Positions 46,092 through 54,326 of a DNA stretch of 64,000 nucleotides are shown one piece after another. Every line of letters starts with the position of its first letter. Positions within the stretch are counted from its first letter, which is position 1. The translations under genes were made by a program, and so were the position numbers. The stretch is from NCBI RefSeq assembly GCF_003056335.1, contig NZ_PYWA01000008.1, positions 92,484 through 156,483 of the forward strand. Reading direction: 5' to 3'. The notes beneath the pieces were generated by a model. The model did no database searches. It was not told the DNA's origin and saw nothing but the letters and a program-made list of their open reading frames with translations. This DNA is from Paracoccus indicus. Lineage in GTDB: Bacteria > Pseudomonadota > Alphaproteobacteria > Rhodobacterales > Rhodobacteraceae.

Positions 46092-47144
46092 ATGAATGAA
46101 TTCCTCAAAGGCGTTCTGCGCCATGCCGGTGGCGGATCGCAGATGTCGGCGGCCAGCGATCTGGTCAATCGCACCCTTGCACGGCACGGGCTGACGGGTG
46201 GCAATGTCACCGCGGAAGGGACCGAGGGCGCGCTGTCACAGATGATGGCGCGGCTGCACCCCAAGCCCTCGGGCGCGGGGCTGACCATCCCCGAGGGCGC
46301 CCTGCTGCAGGACGACAGTTTCACCTGCGCCGCGGGAACGCGTCGGTTCCTGACCTATGCTCCGGCATCGGTCGCGGCAGAGAAGGGTGCGGTGCAAGGC
46401 ATGGTGGTCATGCTGCACGGCTGCACCCAGACCCCCGAGGATTTCGCCACCGGCACCGGCATGAACACGCTGGCCGAAAGCCATCGGCTGATCGTGGTCT
46501 ATCCTCAGCAGTCGCGCGGCGACAATGCGCAGTCCTGCTGGAACTGGTTCAGCCGCGGCGATCAGCAGCGAGACCGGGGCGAGCCCTCGATCATCGCCGG
46601 GATCACGCAAGAGGTTGCGGCCCGACATCAAGTTCCGGGCGATCGGATCTTTGTCGCCGGACTGTCGGCGGGCGGCGCGATGGCGGCCATCATGGGTCAG
46701 GCCTATCCGGACCTCTATTCGGCGGTCGGCGTGCATTCGGGCCTGCCGGTCGGGGCGGCTAGGGATGTGGCATCCGCCTTTGCCGCCATGGGGCAGGGGT
46801 CCGATCTGGTCATGAAGGCAAAGGCCACGCGCATGATCGTCTTCCACGGCAACGCCGATGCCACCGTCAACCCCACGAACGGAGATGCCTTGGCGCGGCT
46901 TGCGCTGGACCCCGCCGAAGCCCAGAGCCTGCAGGCCGATGAACATGGCCAGCAGAACGGGCGCGACTTTCAGCGACGCACGACCTTCGCGCCCGACGGC
47001 AGCATGGCGGTCGAACACTGGACGATCGAGGGGCTGGGCCATGCCTGGTCAGGGGGAGACGCGGCAGGCAGCTATGCCGACCCCAAGGGTCCCGATGCCA
47101 GTGCCGAAATGGTCCGCTTCTTCCTGGCCCTACCGGTCCGATAA
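46092..47144 (+). CDS. PHB depolymerase family esterase
   Basis: 350-residue alpha/beta hydrolase of the esterase_phb / short-chain PHA depolymerase type. Oxyanion region VVMLHGCTQTPEDFATGTGM, the lipase-box Ser in IFVAGLSAGGAMAAIMGQAY, Asp in IVFHGNADATVNPTNG, and His in IEGLGHAWSGGD. WNWFSRGDQQRDRGEPSIIA is also typical. No clear signal peptide, so either intracellular or exported by a non-Sec route; substrate could be PHB or aromatic esters (feruloyl-esterase relatives). AAAGGA precedes ATG 46092. Probably cotranscribed with the RHH gene. Confidence 0.87.
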   Translation: MNEFLKGVLRHAGGGSQMSAASDLVNRTLARHGLTGGNVTAEGTEGALSQMMARLHPKPSGAGLTIPEGALLQDDSFTCAAGTRRFLTYAPASVAAEKGAVQGMVVMLHGCTQTPEDFATGTGMNTLAESHRLIVVYPQQSRGDNAQSCWNWFSRGDQQRDRGEPSIIAGITQEVAARHQVPGDRIFVAGLSAGGAMAAIMGQAYPDLYSAVGVHSGLPVGAARDVASAFAAMGQGSDLVMKAKATRMIVFHGNADATVNPTNGDALARLALDPAEAQSLQADEHGQQNGRDFQRRTTFAPDGSMAVEHWTIEGLGHAWSGGDAAGSYADPKGPDASAEMVRFFLALPVR

Positions 47145-47160
47145 GACTGCAGGCACGCTT

Positions 47161-47191
47161 GTCAGCATGGCGCGGGCTCTGCCATGCTGAC
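47161..47191 (+). terminator. hairpin after the esterase gene
   Basis: GTCAGCATGGC (47161-47171) pairs perfectly with GCCATGCTGAC (47181-47191) over a 9-base loop, 16 bases past the esterase stop. No T run follows. The right arm contains an ATG (47184) in frame with the next gene, which argues for the later start at 47208. Confidence 0.5.
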
Positions 47192-47207
47192 GAGGGGGGG
47201 CTTTGCG

Positions 47208-48269
47208 ATGACACGAACGAACCGACTTTTGGATCTGCTGGGCATCGACCTGCCGATCCTGCAGGCACCCATGGCCGGCGTATCCACCCCGCATCTGGCC
47301 GCCGAGGTTTCGGAGGCGGGGGCATTGGGTGCCTTGGGTCTCGGCGCCAGCGGTGTGACCGCCGCGCGTTCGGCGGTGCAGCAATTGCAGGATCTGACGA
47401 ACAAGCCATTCAACCTCAATGTCTTTTGCCACGCGGACCCCATCCGTGATCCTGCGACCGAGAAGTCTTGGATCGCGCGGGCAGCGCCCTTGTTCGACCG
47501 CTTCGCCAGCCCTCCGCCAACGGCGCTTGACTGCATCTACGACAGTTTCCGCCATGATGATGCCATGCTGGAGATGCTGCTGGATCTGCGTCCGGCAGTC
47601 GTCAGCTTTCACTTCGGCCTGCCACGGCCCGACCAGATGCAGCGGCTGAAGTATGCGGGACTGGTGATGCTGGCCACGGCCACCTCGGCGCAAGAGGCGC
47701 GCATGGTGCAGGACGCAGGCTGTCACGCAGTCATCGCCCAAGGCTGGGAGGCCGGCGGCCATCGCGGGATCTTCGATCCTGACGCACCGGATGCGCGCCT
47801 GACCACGGATCGTCTGCTGCCGCAGATCATCCGGGCAGTCGACCTGCCTGTCGTGGCCGCAGGCGGGATGATGACCGGCCGGGACATCGCGCGGGTCATG
47901 TCGTCGGGCGCCGCCGGGGCGCAGCTGGGGACCGCCTTCGTCGGTTGCCCCGAAAGCGCCGCCGATGACGCCTATCGCGACCGCTTGGCGCTTGGCGGGG
48001 AAACCGTGATGACGGCGGCCATATCCGGCAGGCCTGCGCGATGCCTGGACAATGCGATGACGGAATGGGCCGCCGATGCGGCGCAGGATGCGATACCCGC
48101 CTATCCTTGCGCCTATGACCTTGCCAAGGCCATCGCACGGGCCGCCAGTGCAAAGGGGGCCACGGCCTATGCCGCGCAATGGGCGGGTTCGTCGGTGGAC
48201 CGGTCCCGCGTCATGCCTGCCGCGCAGCTGGTCGAAACCCTGGCGATGGAACTGGCGCAGGCCCTGTGA
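47208..48269 (+). CDS. nitronate monooxygenase / 2-nitropropane dioxygenase-like flavoprotein
   Basis: 353-residue FMN TIM barrel. N-terminus LLDLLGIDLPILQAPMAGVS, middle AGCHAVIAQGWEAGGHRGIF (conserved His and glycine-rich phosphate loop), DLPVVAAGGMMTGRDIARVM and GAAGAQLGTAFVGCPESA. This is class I nitronate monooxygenase pattern, which oxidises alkyl nitronates such as propionate-3-nitronate. ATG 47208 (MTRTNRLLD) is preferred since the earlier ATG 47184 lies within a hairpin. Confidence 0.85.
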   Translation: MTRTNRLLDLLGIDLPILQAPMAGVSTPHLAAEVSEAGALGALGLGASGVTAARSAVQQLQDLTNKPFNLNVFCHADPIRDPATEKSWIARAAPLFDRFASPPPTALDCIYDSFRHDDAMLEMLLDLRPAVVSFHFGLPRPDQMQRLKYAGLVMLATATSAQEARMVQDAGCHAVIAQGWEAGGHRGIFDPDAPDARLTTDRLLPQIIRAVDLPVVAAGGMMTGRDIARVMSSGAAGAQLGTAFVGCPESAADDAYRDRLALGGETVMTAAISGRPARCLDNAMTEWAADAAQDAIPAYPCAYDLAKAIARAASAKGATAYAAQWAGSSVDRSRVMPAAQLVETLAMELAQAL

Positions 48270-48359
48270 TGCCCGACATTGTGAGCGATGCGGCATTGCA
48301 AGTTTCGCGGCAGGGTGCAAAGCCCCGTGCAACATCAGAAAGCCGCGATCCACGGCACA

Positions 48360-48668
48360 ATGCAGGAGCTGAAATTGACCATCACCGTCGTTGCGTCCAT
48401 CCGTCCCGTTGCCGGTCAGGCCGACTATCTTTCGAAGCTGCTTGAACAGCTGATCCAGGATGTCCGGGCCGAGCCGGGCAACGTCTGCTTCGATGCCTAT
48501 GTCGAAACCGATGGCAACAAGATCGTCATCTTCGAGCAGTATCGCGACGAGGCTGCCTTCAAGGCCCATATCGCCATGCCGCATACCACCGCCTTCAACG
48601 CCATCCTGACCGACATCGCCGAAGGTGGTGCATCGCAGGTCGATATCCTCAAGCCCTTCGGCGCCTGA
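48360..48668 (+). CDS. antibiotic biosynthesis monooxygenase (ABM) family protein
   Basis: 102-residue dimeric ferredoxin-like fold protein: ITVVASIRPVAGQADYLSKL, then QDVRAEPGNVCFDAYVETDG and IVIFEQYRDEAAFKAHIAMP HTT. The pattern matches YgiN/ABM quinol monooxygenases; the true substrate is unknown for most members. ATG 48360 (MQELKLTI) starts the domain; upstream in-frame sequence to 48288 has no homology. 90 bases after the NMO gene, possibly cotranscribed. Confidence 0.8.
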   Translation: MQELKLTITVVASIRPVAGQADYLSKLLEQLIQDVRAEPGNVCFDAYVETDGNKIVIFEQYRDEAAFKAHIAMPHTTAFNAILTDIAEGGASQVDILKPFGA

Positions 48669-48767
48669 GCGCGGCGCCGCATCGGTCGGGGGCATTGATG
48701 AGGCGCTGCGGGTGCTGCTAGTCTTGGCGTCGAAACAGACCGCATCAAGCGGCAAGGCGGGGCAGCG

Positions 48768-49271
48768 ATGATCTCAGGAAGCAGGGCAGGGCTGGTCGTG
48801 GCGCTTGCCGCCAGCATGGTGTTGACAGCCTGCGGGGGCGGAATGCGTCGTCATACCCCGCTCAGCTGCATGGAACGGGCGATGTATTTCGAATCCAACC
48901 GTTCCAGTCGCGATGGCATGATCGCGGTGGGCAGCGTGGTGATGAACCGCGTGGCGTCCAGGCAGTATCCGAACACCGTCTGCGGCGTGGTGGGCCAGAA
49001 GAACCAGTTCGCCCCCGGCGTGCTGAGCCGCAAGATGGACAGCCGCTCGGCGCCGATGATCCGCGAGGCCGCGATCTCGGTCCTGCGAGGGGAACGCCAT
49101 CCCTATATCTCACGGGCCGAATTCTTTCATACGGCGACCTATCGTGCCAATTACAACAACATGCACTATGTCCTGACCACCGGTGGCAATGCCTTCTACG
49201 AACGCCGCCGGCCTGAACTGGTCACGAGGCCGACCCCCTTGCCCGCCATCGAGGGCATCACCGGTCGCTGA
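48768..49271 (+). CDS. cell wall hydrolase, SleB family, lipoprotein
   Basis: 167 residues. Signal peptide with lipobox LAASMVLTAC (Cys about residue 22), so anchored in a membrane facing the periplasm. Hydrolase_2/SleB motifs: MERAMYFESNRSSRDGMIAV with the catalytic Glu, GSVVMNRVASRQYPNTVCGV, QKNQFAPGVLSRKM, and FFHTATYRANYNNMHYVLT. Family members cleave peptidoglycan; here in a Gram-negative it probably works in wall remodelling. It stands alone with no clear operon partner. Confidence 0.87.
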   Translation: MISGSRAGLVVALAASMVLTACGGGMRRHTPLSCMERAMYFESNRSSRDGMIAVGSVVMNRVASRQYPNTVCGVVGQKNQFAPGVLSRKMDSRSAPMIREAAISVLRGERHPYISRAEFFHTATYRANYNNMHYVLTTGGNAFYERRRPELVTRPTPLPAIEGITGR

Positions 49272-49332
49272 TCGGCGGGATGACGCCATTCGGACGATCG
49301 GAAGGCGGCCACCCCTTCGCCAAGGTACCACA

Positions 49333-50016
49333 ATGACCCAGAACTGCCCGATCCTTCTGTCAGATGATCATGTCGCCCGCGTGGCGCTGATCGACGGACC
49401 GCTTCACAACCCCGACTGGCGCCTGCTCGAGGATGAGGATCTGGACCTTATCGCGGAACGCCTGACTGCGGGGCGTCATGGACCGATCCCGATCTTTGCC
49501 TATGGGTCGCTGATCTGGAACCCGGGGTTCGAGGTTCAGGACCAGAGGCGCGCGACGGCATTGGGGTGGCATCGCAGCTTCTCGATCTCGCTCGATCACT
49601 TCCGCGGCTCCCCCGAACAGCCGGGGCTGATGCTGGCCCTGGCCTCGGGGGGGACCTGCGAAGGGCTGGTGCTGGACATTCGCGAAGGGACCGAACGGGA
49701 CTCGATGCGTGCGATCCTGCGCCGGGAACTGGTCGCCCACGAACTGGCGGCCAATGCCTGCTGGATCAGGGTTCGCACCGACGCCGGCGAACAGGATGCC
49801 CTGACCTTTTATGCCGATCCCGTCGATACGCCCACCGCCCAACTGTCGATCGAGGATCAGGCCCGTCGCCTGGCCCGCGCCTCGGGGGCGGCGGGGTCGG
49901 GCGCAGAATATCTGCTGCGCACCGTTCGCGGACTGGAACAACTGGGAATCCACGATCCATACATCTGGAAACTACAACTTCTAGTTGCGCAACAAATCGA
50001 CATGGACACGGCCTGA
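49333..50016 (+). CDS. chaC: gamma-glutamylcyclotransferase, ChaC type
   Basis: Cleaves glutathione to 5-oxoproline and Cys-Gly. 227 residues. Substrate loop IPIFAYGSLIWNPGFEVQDQ (YGSL motif), GWHRSFSISLDHFRGSPEQP GLML, then a conserved Glu region VLDIREGTERDS and RRELVAHE. C-terminal AEYLLRTVRGLEQLGIHDPY is typical of ChaC. ATG 49333 (MTQNCPILL). Monocistronic, 61 bases after the SleB gene. Confidence 0.9.
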   Translation: MTQNCPILLSDDHVARVALIDGPLHNPDWRLLEDEDLDLIAERLTAGRHGPIPIFAYGSLIWNPGFEVQDQRRATALGWHRSFSISLDHFRGSPEQPGLMLALASGGTCEGLVLDIREGTERDSMRAILRRELVAHELAANACWIRVRTDAGEQDALTFYADPVDTPTAQLSIEDQARRLARASGAAGSGAEYLLRTVRGLEQLGIHDPYIWKLQLLVAQQIDMDTA

Positions 50017-50109
50017 GGCATCCCGACGCACGCAAGTGTCTGGACCGACTGAATTTTACCCGCTAGCTTGCCGATATGTATCGACAATTGCCAACTGCAG
50101 GATGAATTC

Positions 50110-51201
50110 ATGCCGGTGACCAACTACGAAATGTATTCCGCCGCCGACATCGTCAGCGATGGCACTACGCTGAGATTGGTTGACGGCTATGACGGCTCCA
50201 ATGACGTTCTTCTGACCGTCGACGATGACGACGACATCTTCGAGGGCGACCTGAACCGGGATGACGACGGCAATGATACCAACCAGTTCGGCACAGCGAC
50301 GCTGTCGGACGGGACGATCATCGGCGGTCCGACGACGACCGTCTATTCGGAAAGCCAGATCCTGCTGACGGCTCCGGATGGGACGACAATCACCCTTCAG
50401 GTCATCGAAATCGATTCCGACCCGAATTCCACCATCGGGTCCGGTATCTTCGTGGGCTATCTGCCCTCGGTTCCGTTGCAAAAGGGGGTCGTCTATACCG
50501 CCCTTAGTAGAAATACGATCCCCGACAATTCGTTGGAGTACAGGACCATCGAAGGAGCCGTCTGCTTTGCCCGCGGCACGCTGATCACCACGCCCGACGG
50601 TCCCGTTCCCATCGAGGATCTGATCGCGGGCATGATGGTCGAGACGCGGACCGGACCGCAACCGATCCGTTGGATCGGCGCCCGCCACTATGACGCAGAT
50701 GCGCTGGCCGCGAACGACAGGCTGCATCCCGTCCGCATCCGTCAGGGCAGCCTGGGACTGAACCTGCCCCGTCGCGATCTGCTGGTGTCGCGGCAGCACC
50801 GCATGCTGGTCAGTTCGCCCATCGCCGAAAGGATGTATGGCACGCGCGATGCCCTGGTTGCGGCGATCAGGCTGACCGACATGCCCGGCATCGACATCGA
50901 CCCGACCGTCGCCGGGGTCGAATACTTTCATATCCTGTTCGACGACCATCAGGTGATCCTGGCGGAAGGCGCACCAAGCGAGAGCCTCTATACCGGGCCC
51001 CAAGCCCTCAGGACGCTCGAACCCGAGATGCAGGAGGAGATCGCGACGATTTTTCCGCAGCTTGCCGAAGACGCCCCGTTACCGGAACCCGCATGCGTCG
51101 TTCCAAGCCGGACATCCCAAAAGCGGCTGATCATGCGTCATCGCAAGAACGGCCATGATCTGCTGAGCGCGCCAGTCGCCCAAGGGTTTGCGACCGCCTG
51201 A
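50110..51201 (+). CDS. Hint-domain (hedgehog/intein-like) protein
   Basis: 363 residues. The first ~150 are acidic and Asp-rich (DGSNDVLLTVDDDDDIFEGD) and look like a secreted, Ca2+-binding-like domain. A Hint_2 domain follows: VCFARGTLITTPDGPVPIED with the nucleophile Cys, RTGPQPIRWIGARHYDADAL, LLVSRQHRMLVSSPIAERMY, and YFHILFDDHQVILAEGAPSE. Hint domains self-cleave at the Cys. The C-terminal ~60 residues are basic. No Sec signal. ATG 50110 has AGGA upstream; an earlier TTG at 50068 is unlikely. Such proteins are common in Rhodobacteraceae, role unknown. Confidence 0.82.
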   Translation: MPVTNYEMYSAADIVSDGTTLRLVDGYDGSNDVLLTVDDDDDIFEGDLNRDDDGNDTNQFGTATLSDGTIIGGPTTTVYSESQILLTAPDGTTITLQVIEIDSDPNSTIGSGIFVGYLPSVPLQKGVVYTALSRNTIPDNSLEYRTIEGAVCFARGTLITTPDGPVPIEDLIAGMMVETRTGPQPIRWIGARHYDADALAANDRLHPVRIRQGSLGLNLPRRDLLVSRQHRMLVSSPIAERMYGTRDALVAAIRLTDMPGIDIDPTVAGVEYFHILFDDHQVILAEGAPSESLYTGPQALRTLEPEMQEEIATIFPQLAEDAPLPEPACVVPSRTSQKRLIMRHRKNGHDLLSAPVAQGFATA

Positions 51202-51213
51202 GGACGGTCGCAA
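51188..51213. terminator. hairpin between convergent Hint and DUF475 genes
   Basis: TTGCGACCG (51188-51196) pairs perfectly with CGGTCGCAA (51205-51213); the loop contains the Hint gene stop codon (51199-51201). No T run on the plus strand. Could act as a bidirectional terminator, though its overlap with the coding end is unusual. Confidence 0.45.
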
Positions 51214-51223
51214 CGGGGGCATG

Positions 51224-52294
51224 TCATCCCGTGACGGCGTGCCCTTCGCGGCGGTTGGATCTGATCGAGGACCACAGGGACAGGCCGATCAATCCGGCCC
51301 CGCCCAATCCGGTGATCACCTCGGGGATGTGAACGATGGTCTGGACGAACATGATGACGGAAAGCGCGATGATCGCCCAGAAGGCCCCGTGCTCCAGATA
51401 CCGGTATTCGGCCAGCGTGCCCTTTTCAACCAGCATGATGGTCATCGAACGCACATACATCGCCCCGATCCCCAGACCGATCGCGATCACGAACAGGTTC
51501 TGCGACAGGGCGAATGCCCCGATCACGCCATCGAAGCTGAAGGATGCATCCAGCACCTCGAGATAGAGGAATGCGCCGATCCCACCCTGCGCCCCGGCCT
51601 TCGCCATCTGCTGGGACCTGTCGAGAAGCCCGCCCAGAACCTCGACCAGCAGGAACGTCAGCAGCCCCCAGACGGCGGCGTGCAGGAAGATTTCGCTGTC
51701 CACCGGGCCAAGCAGACGCGAGAACCCAAGGACGGCCAAAAGCGCAATCGCGACCTCGACCCCGCGGATCGTGGCATATTCCTGCATCCGGCGTTCCAGC
51801 CAGCGAACCCAGTGCACGTCCTTTTCGTGGTCGAAGAAGAAGTTCAGCCCGACCATCATCAAAAACGTGCCGCCGAAGGCCGCGATGGGCAGATGGGCGT
51901 CATGCATGATCCGTGCGTATTCGGCAGGCTGGGTCGCGGCCATGACGATCGCCTGCCAAGGCCCGACGCCGGCGGCAATGACCACGATCAGCAGCGGGAA
52001 GACGATCCGCATGCCGAAGACCGCGATCAGGATGCCCCAAGTCAGGAATCGTTTCTGCCAGATCGGCGACATGGTCTTGAGCTTGTTGGCGTTCACGATG
52101 GCATTGTCGAAAGAGAGCGATATCTCGAGGACCGCAAGGACCGCGCAGATGAAAAAGACGCTGACCATGCCGCCCAGGGTGCCTGTCGTCTGCCAACCAA
52201 GCACCGCCCCCAAGGCAAGACCGATGACGGTGGTGATCAACGCCCACCGGAAATAGCGCGCCATCCCGCGCGCCGTCGAAGAAACCTGTGTCAT
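51224..52294 (-). CDS. DUF475 integral membrane protein (TerC-related)
   Basis: 356 residues with about eight to nine membrane segments. Motifs typical of DUF475: LAVLEISLSFDNAIVNANKL and a second copy-like DASFSFDGVIGAFALSQNLF, each with conserved Asp/Asn in the membrane as in TerC-family metal exporters. Start ATG 52294 (MTQVSSTARG). Role may be metal export or stress resistance; this is family-level inference. Convergent with the Hint gene, and 196 bases from the PAP2 gene stop. Confidence 0.82.
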   Translation of the reverse strand: MTQVSSTARGMARYFRWALITTVIGLALGAVLGWQTTGTLGGMVSVFFICAVLAVLEISLSFDNAIVNANKLKTMSPIWQKRFLTWGILIAVFGMRIVFPLLIVVIAAGVGPWQAIVMAATQPAEYARIMHDAHLPIAAFGGTFLMMVGLNFFFDHEKDVHWVRWLERRMQEYATIRGVEVAIALLAVLGFSRLLGPVDSEIFLHAAVWGLLTFLLVEVLGGLLDRSQQMAKAGAQGGIGAFLYLEVLDASFSFDGVIGAFALSQNLFVIAIGLGIGAMYVRSMTIMLVEKGTLAEYRYLEHGAFWAIIALSVIMFVQTIVHIPEVITGLGGAGLIGLSLWSSIRSNRREGHAVTG

Positions 52295-52490
52295 GACATG
52301 AATGTCCTGCGGCGAGTCTCGAATTGGTGCCGACATCACGAATGCGCCGCCACATCCGCCAGAGGGGCCCGGTCACCGGAGATCAGGCACAGTGGGTGCT
52401 GCGCCTGTGAAGAACATTAATCGGTTTGCTGTGCGTTTCCAAGCGCCGCCAGGCGCCTGTCACGCGATGCCGCTGCAGCAATCGCGCGGA

Positions 52491-53273
52491 TCATTGCTTA
52501 GGCGACGCATCCTCGTCTTGGACCGGCGGTTCAAGCCCGGCCTTGTGGTCCGGCTCAATCGCCCGTCTGCGTCCCAACCAATGTGCCACGGCCAGACACC
52601 CGAGCGCCCATGCCGCACCCGCAGTCCATCCGGCCAGCACATCGGTCGGCCAATGAACGCCCAAGTATACGCGACTGATCCCGACACCGATCACGATCAG
52701 CGTGGCGGCAAGAATTAAGAAGGTCCTGATGGCAGTGCTGGACTGGGTCCGTGCCAGCAATGCGGCCAGGGTCAGATAGGTGATGGCCGCCATCATCGAA
52801 TGGCCGCTTGGGAAGCTTGCGGTATAGACGTTGGAGCCATGCGGGACCAGTTCGGGCCGCGGCCGGTCGAAAAAGTTCTTGAAGGCCGTGCTTGCCAACA
52901 AACCGCCCCCGATGGCGACCCCAAGGAAAAGGGCTGTTCGGTGAAGCGTCTTCAGCCACATGAAACAGCCCGCAAAGACTGTCAGCAGGACCAGAACACC
53001 CACGCCGCCCAGGGCCGTGAAATCACGGCCCAGTTCCTCGAACCATTTCGGCCCAATCGGATCGGAGACATCCGCCGGGTTTCGCATCATCAGCATGACG
53101 GCGGTATCGAATGCCTCGGTCGATCCGCGCGTCACTTTTTTTGAAAGCTCGATGAAGCCCCAGGTTGCCATGGAGGCCATGAACATCGCCAGCAGGACGA
53201 ATGACTCGGCCGCCCTTCGTACCAGATGCCAGGCACGTCGGAACATCGCCACAAGATACCCGGATCGCTTCAT
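52491..53273 (-). CDS. PAP2-family phosphatase, membrane
   Basis: 260 residues with about six membrane segments. The three PAP2 motifs are complete: KNFFDRPRP, PSGHSMMAA, and SRVYLGVHWPTDVLAG. Such enzymes dephosphorylate lipid phosphates (undecaprenyl-PP or phosphatidic acid) at the periplasmic face. The extra C-terminal tail (EPDHKAGLEPPVQDEDASPK) is polar. ATG 53273 (MKRSGYLVAM). Confidence 0.9.
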   Translation of the reverse strand: MKRSGYLVAMFRRAWHLVRRAAESFVLLAMFMASMATWGFIELSKKVTRGSTEAFDTAVMLMMRNPADVSDPIGPKWFEELGRDFTALGGVGVLVLLTVFAGCFMWLKTLHRTALFLGVAIGGGLLASTAFKNFFDRPRPELVPHGSNVYTASFPSGHSMMAAITYLTLAALLARTQSSTAIRTFLILAATLIVIGVGISRVYLGVHWPTDVLAGWTAGAAWALGCLAVAHWLGRRRAIEPDHKAGLEPPVQDEDASPKQ

Positions 53274-53819
53274 CCTGTCGCCCTAACCGCCGCACACCTC
53301 TGTGACAAGCGCCATGTTCCAAGCGAACCGACCGATCGTACCCTGCGCATGAACGCATCGGCGCAACACAACCGGACCACGATCAAAAAATTCAAGCGGG
53401 ATAACCGATCAACGCTTGGTATCGATAGGGACAGGGCGCATTCATCATGCGGACATGGCCAAGTCCAGATCCCGTGAGGCAACTTGTTGATAAAGAGCTT
53501 TCTGTGGCCGAACCACGCGCGGAACCCGCCTGCAGCATTTTCATCCTCACCCTCCCGAAAAGCAGCGCGTCGATAGTCAATAGCTGTTGAGCGGGATCGA
53601 GTCCGACAAGCGTGACAAGCTGCACTCGCCCGGTGGGCTTGAGGAATACAGTTCCTCAAAGGTCTTTTTGAAGATGGTAGTGGCGTTGAATCCGCAAAAT
53701 TGTCTTGGTTCGAATGACGGCTGCTCTGGTTGCCAAAGGGGTCATCTAATTGGTTAGCCATAGGCAGGATGAACACAAACCTAAGGGGCGGAGGTCCTTT
53801 AACCTGACTTTTTTCAAGC
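53274..53819. other. non-coding stretch of unknown content
   Basis: About 550 bases without a convincing gene. Open frames here (for example on the minus strand across 53270-53887) have skewed composition and no recognisable motif. Lower codon regularity than the neighbourhood and closeness to a decayed transposase suggest degraded mobile DNA, but I could not identify it. Confidence 0.35.
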
Positions 53820-54110
53820 CGTTGGCTGCACGGATGTGGCTGCCGAACAGGGCGGCATGCGCGGGGGCAGAGTGATGGCCAGACCAAGCCATGATGTCGA
53901 CTGGTTCCAACAGGCTTTAGAAGGGAAGGGGATCAAGCGATGCGCCCAAGGTCCGAAGCCGCACTGCGAGCCAATAAAGCATGATAAGCGCCGCTGAAGA
54001 GGCCTGATCGTGTTCGCAGGGCTGACGGGATGATACAAGGGTACCTCCAGTTGCCTTAGATGGTTGTTCTCGCCGCTATTATCACCATCCGCTGCAAGTT
54101 GCGCGGGTTC
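53820..54110 (+). pseudogene. decayed IS5-family transposase fragment
   Basis: Reading from 53887 gives SHDVDWFQQALEGKGIKRCA, then PKPHCEPIKHDKRR and a TGA. This aligns well with the IS5 stretch (G)YDADWFRxALxxKGIxPC ... xPxxYDKRR. After the stop the DNA still resembles the next IS5 block (IEIMFGRLKDW) but is out of frame. Only the C-terminal part remains, with stop codons and frameshifts, so it is a dead remnant. No terminal repeats seen. Confidence 0.65.
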
Positions 54111-54326
54111 GCGCTTTGGTCATATGACCGCTTTAGGTGAGCATCGCGAAAACCTCTTAGCACCAGCTGCACTTTATCTATAGAAAGGGACCGAGCCTGT
54201 GCAACTGACAGACCCGGCCTCTTTACCGATCTCAACGACGGTCTTTCGCTTTCGGTTGGCTACTGCGCCTATGTCGCGAGACCATGAAACTGCGACCGCT
54301 CCGACCAAGCCGGAACGGTTCGGTCT
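54111..54326. other. intergenic region before the valine-rich PRC gene
   Basis: 216 bases between the IS5 remnant and the convergent 3' end of the PRC-barrel gene. No gene or strong hairpin stands out. Confidence 0.3.

Noticed and set aside
53270..53887. 205-residue minus-strand open frame in the gap after PAP2
   Set aside because: Irregular composition with many Cys, Arg and Pro, no ribosome site, overlaps the PAP2 start; not supported.
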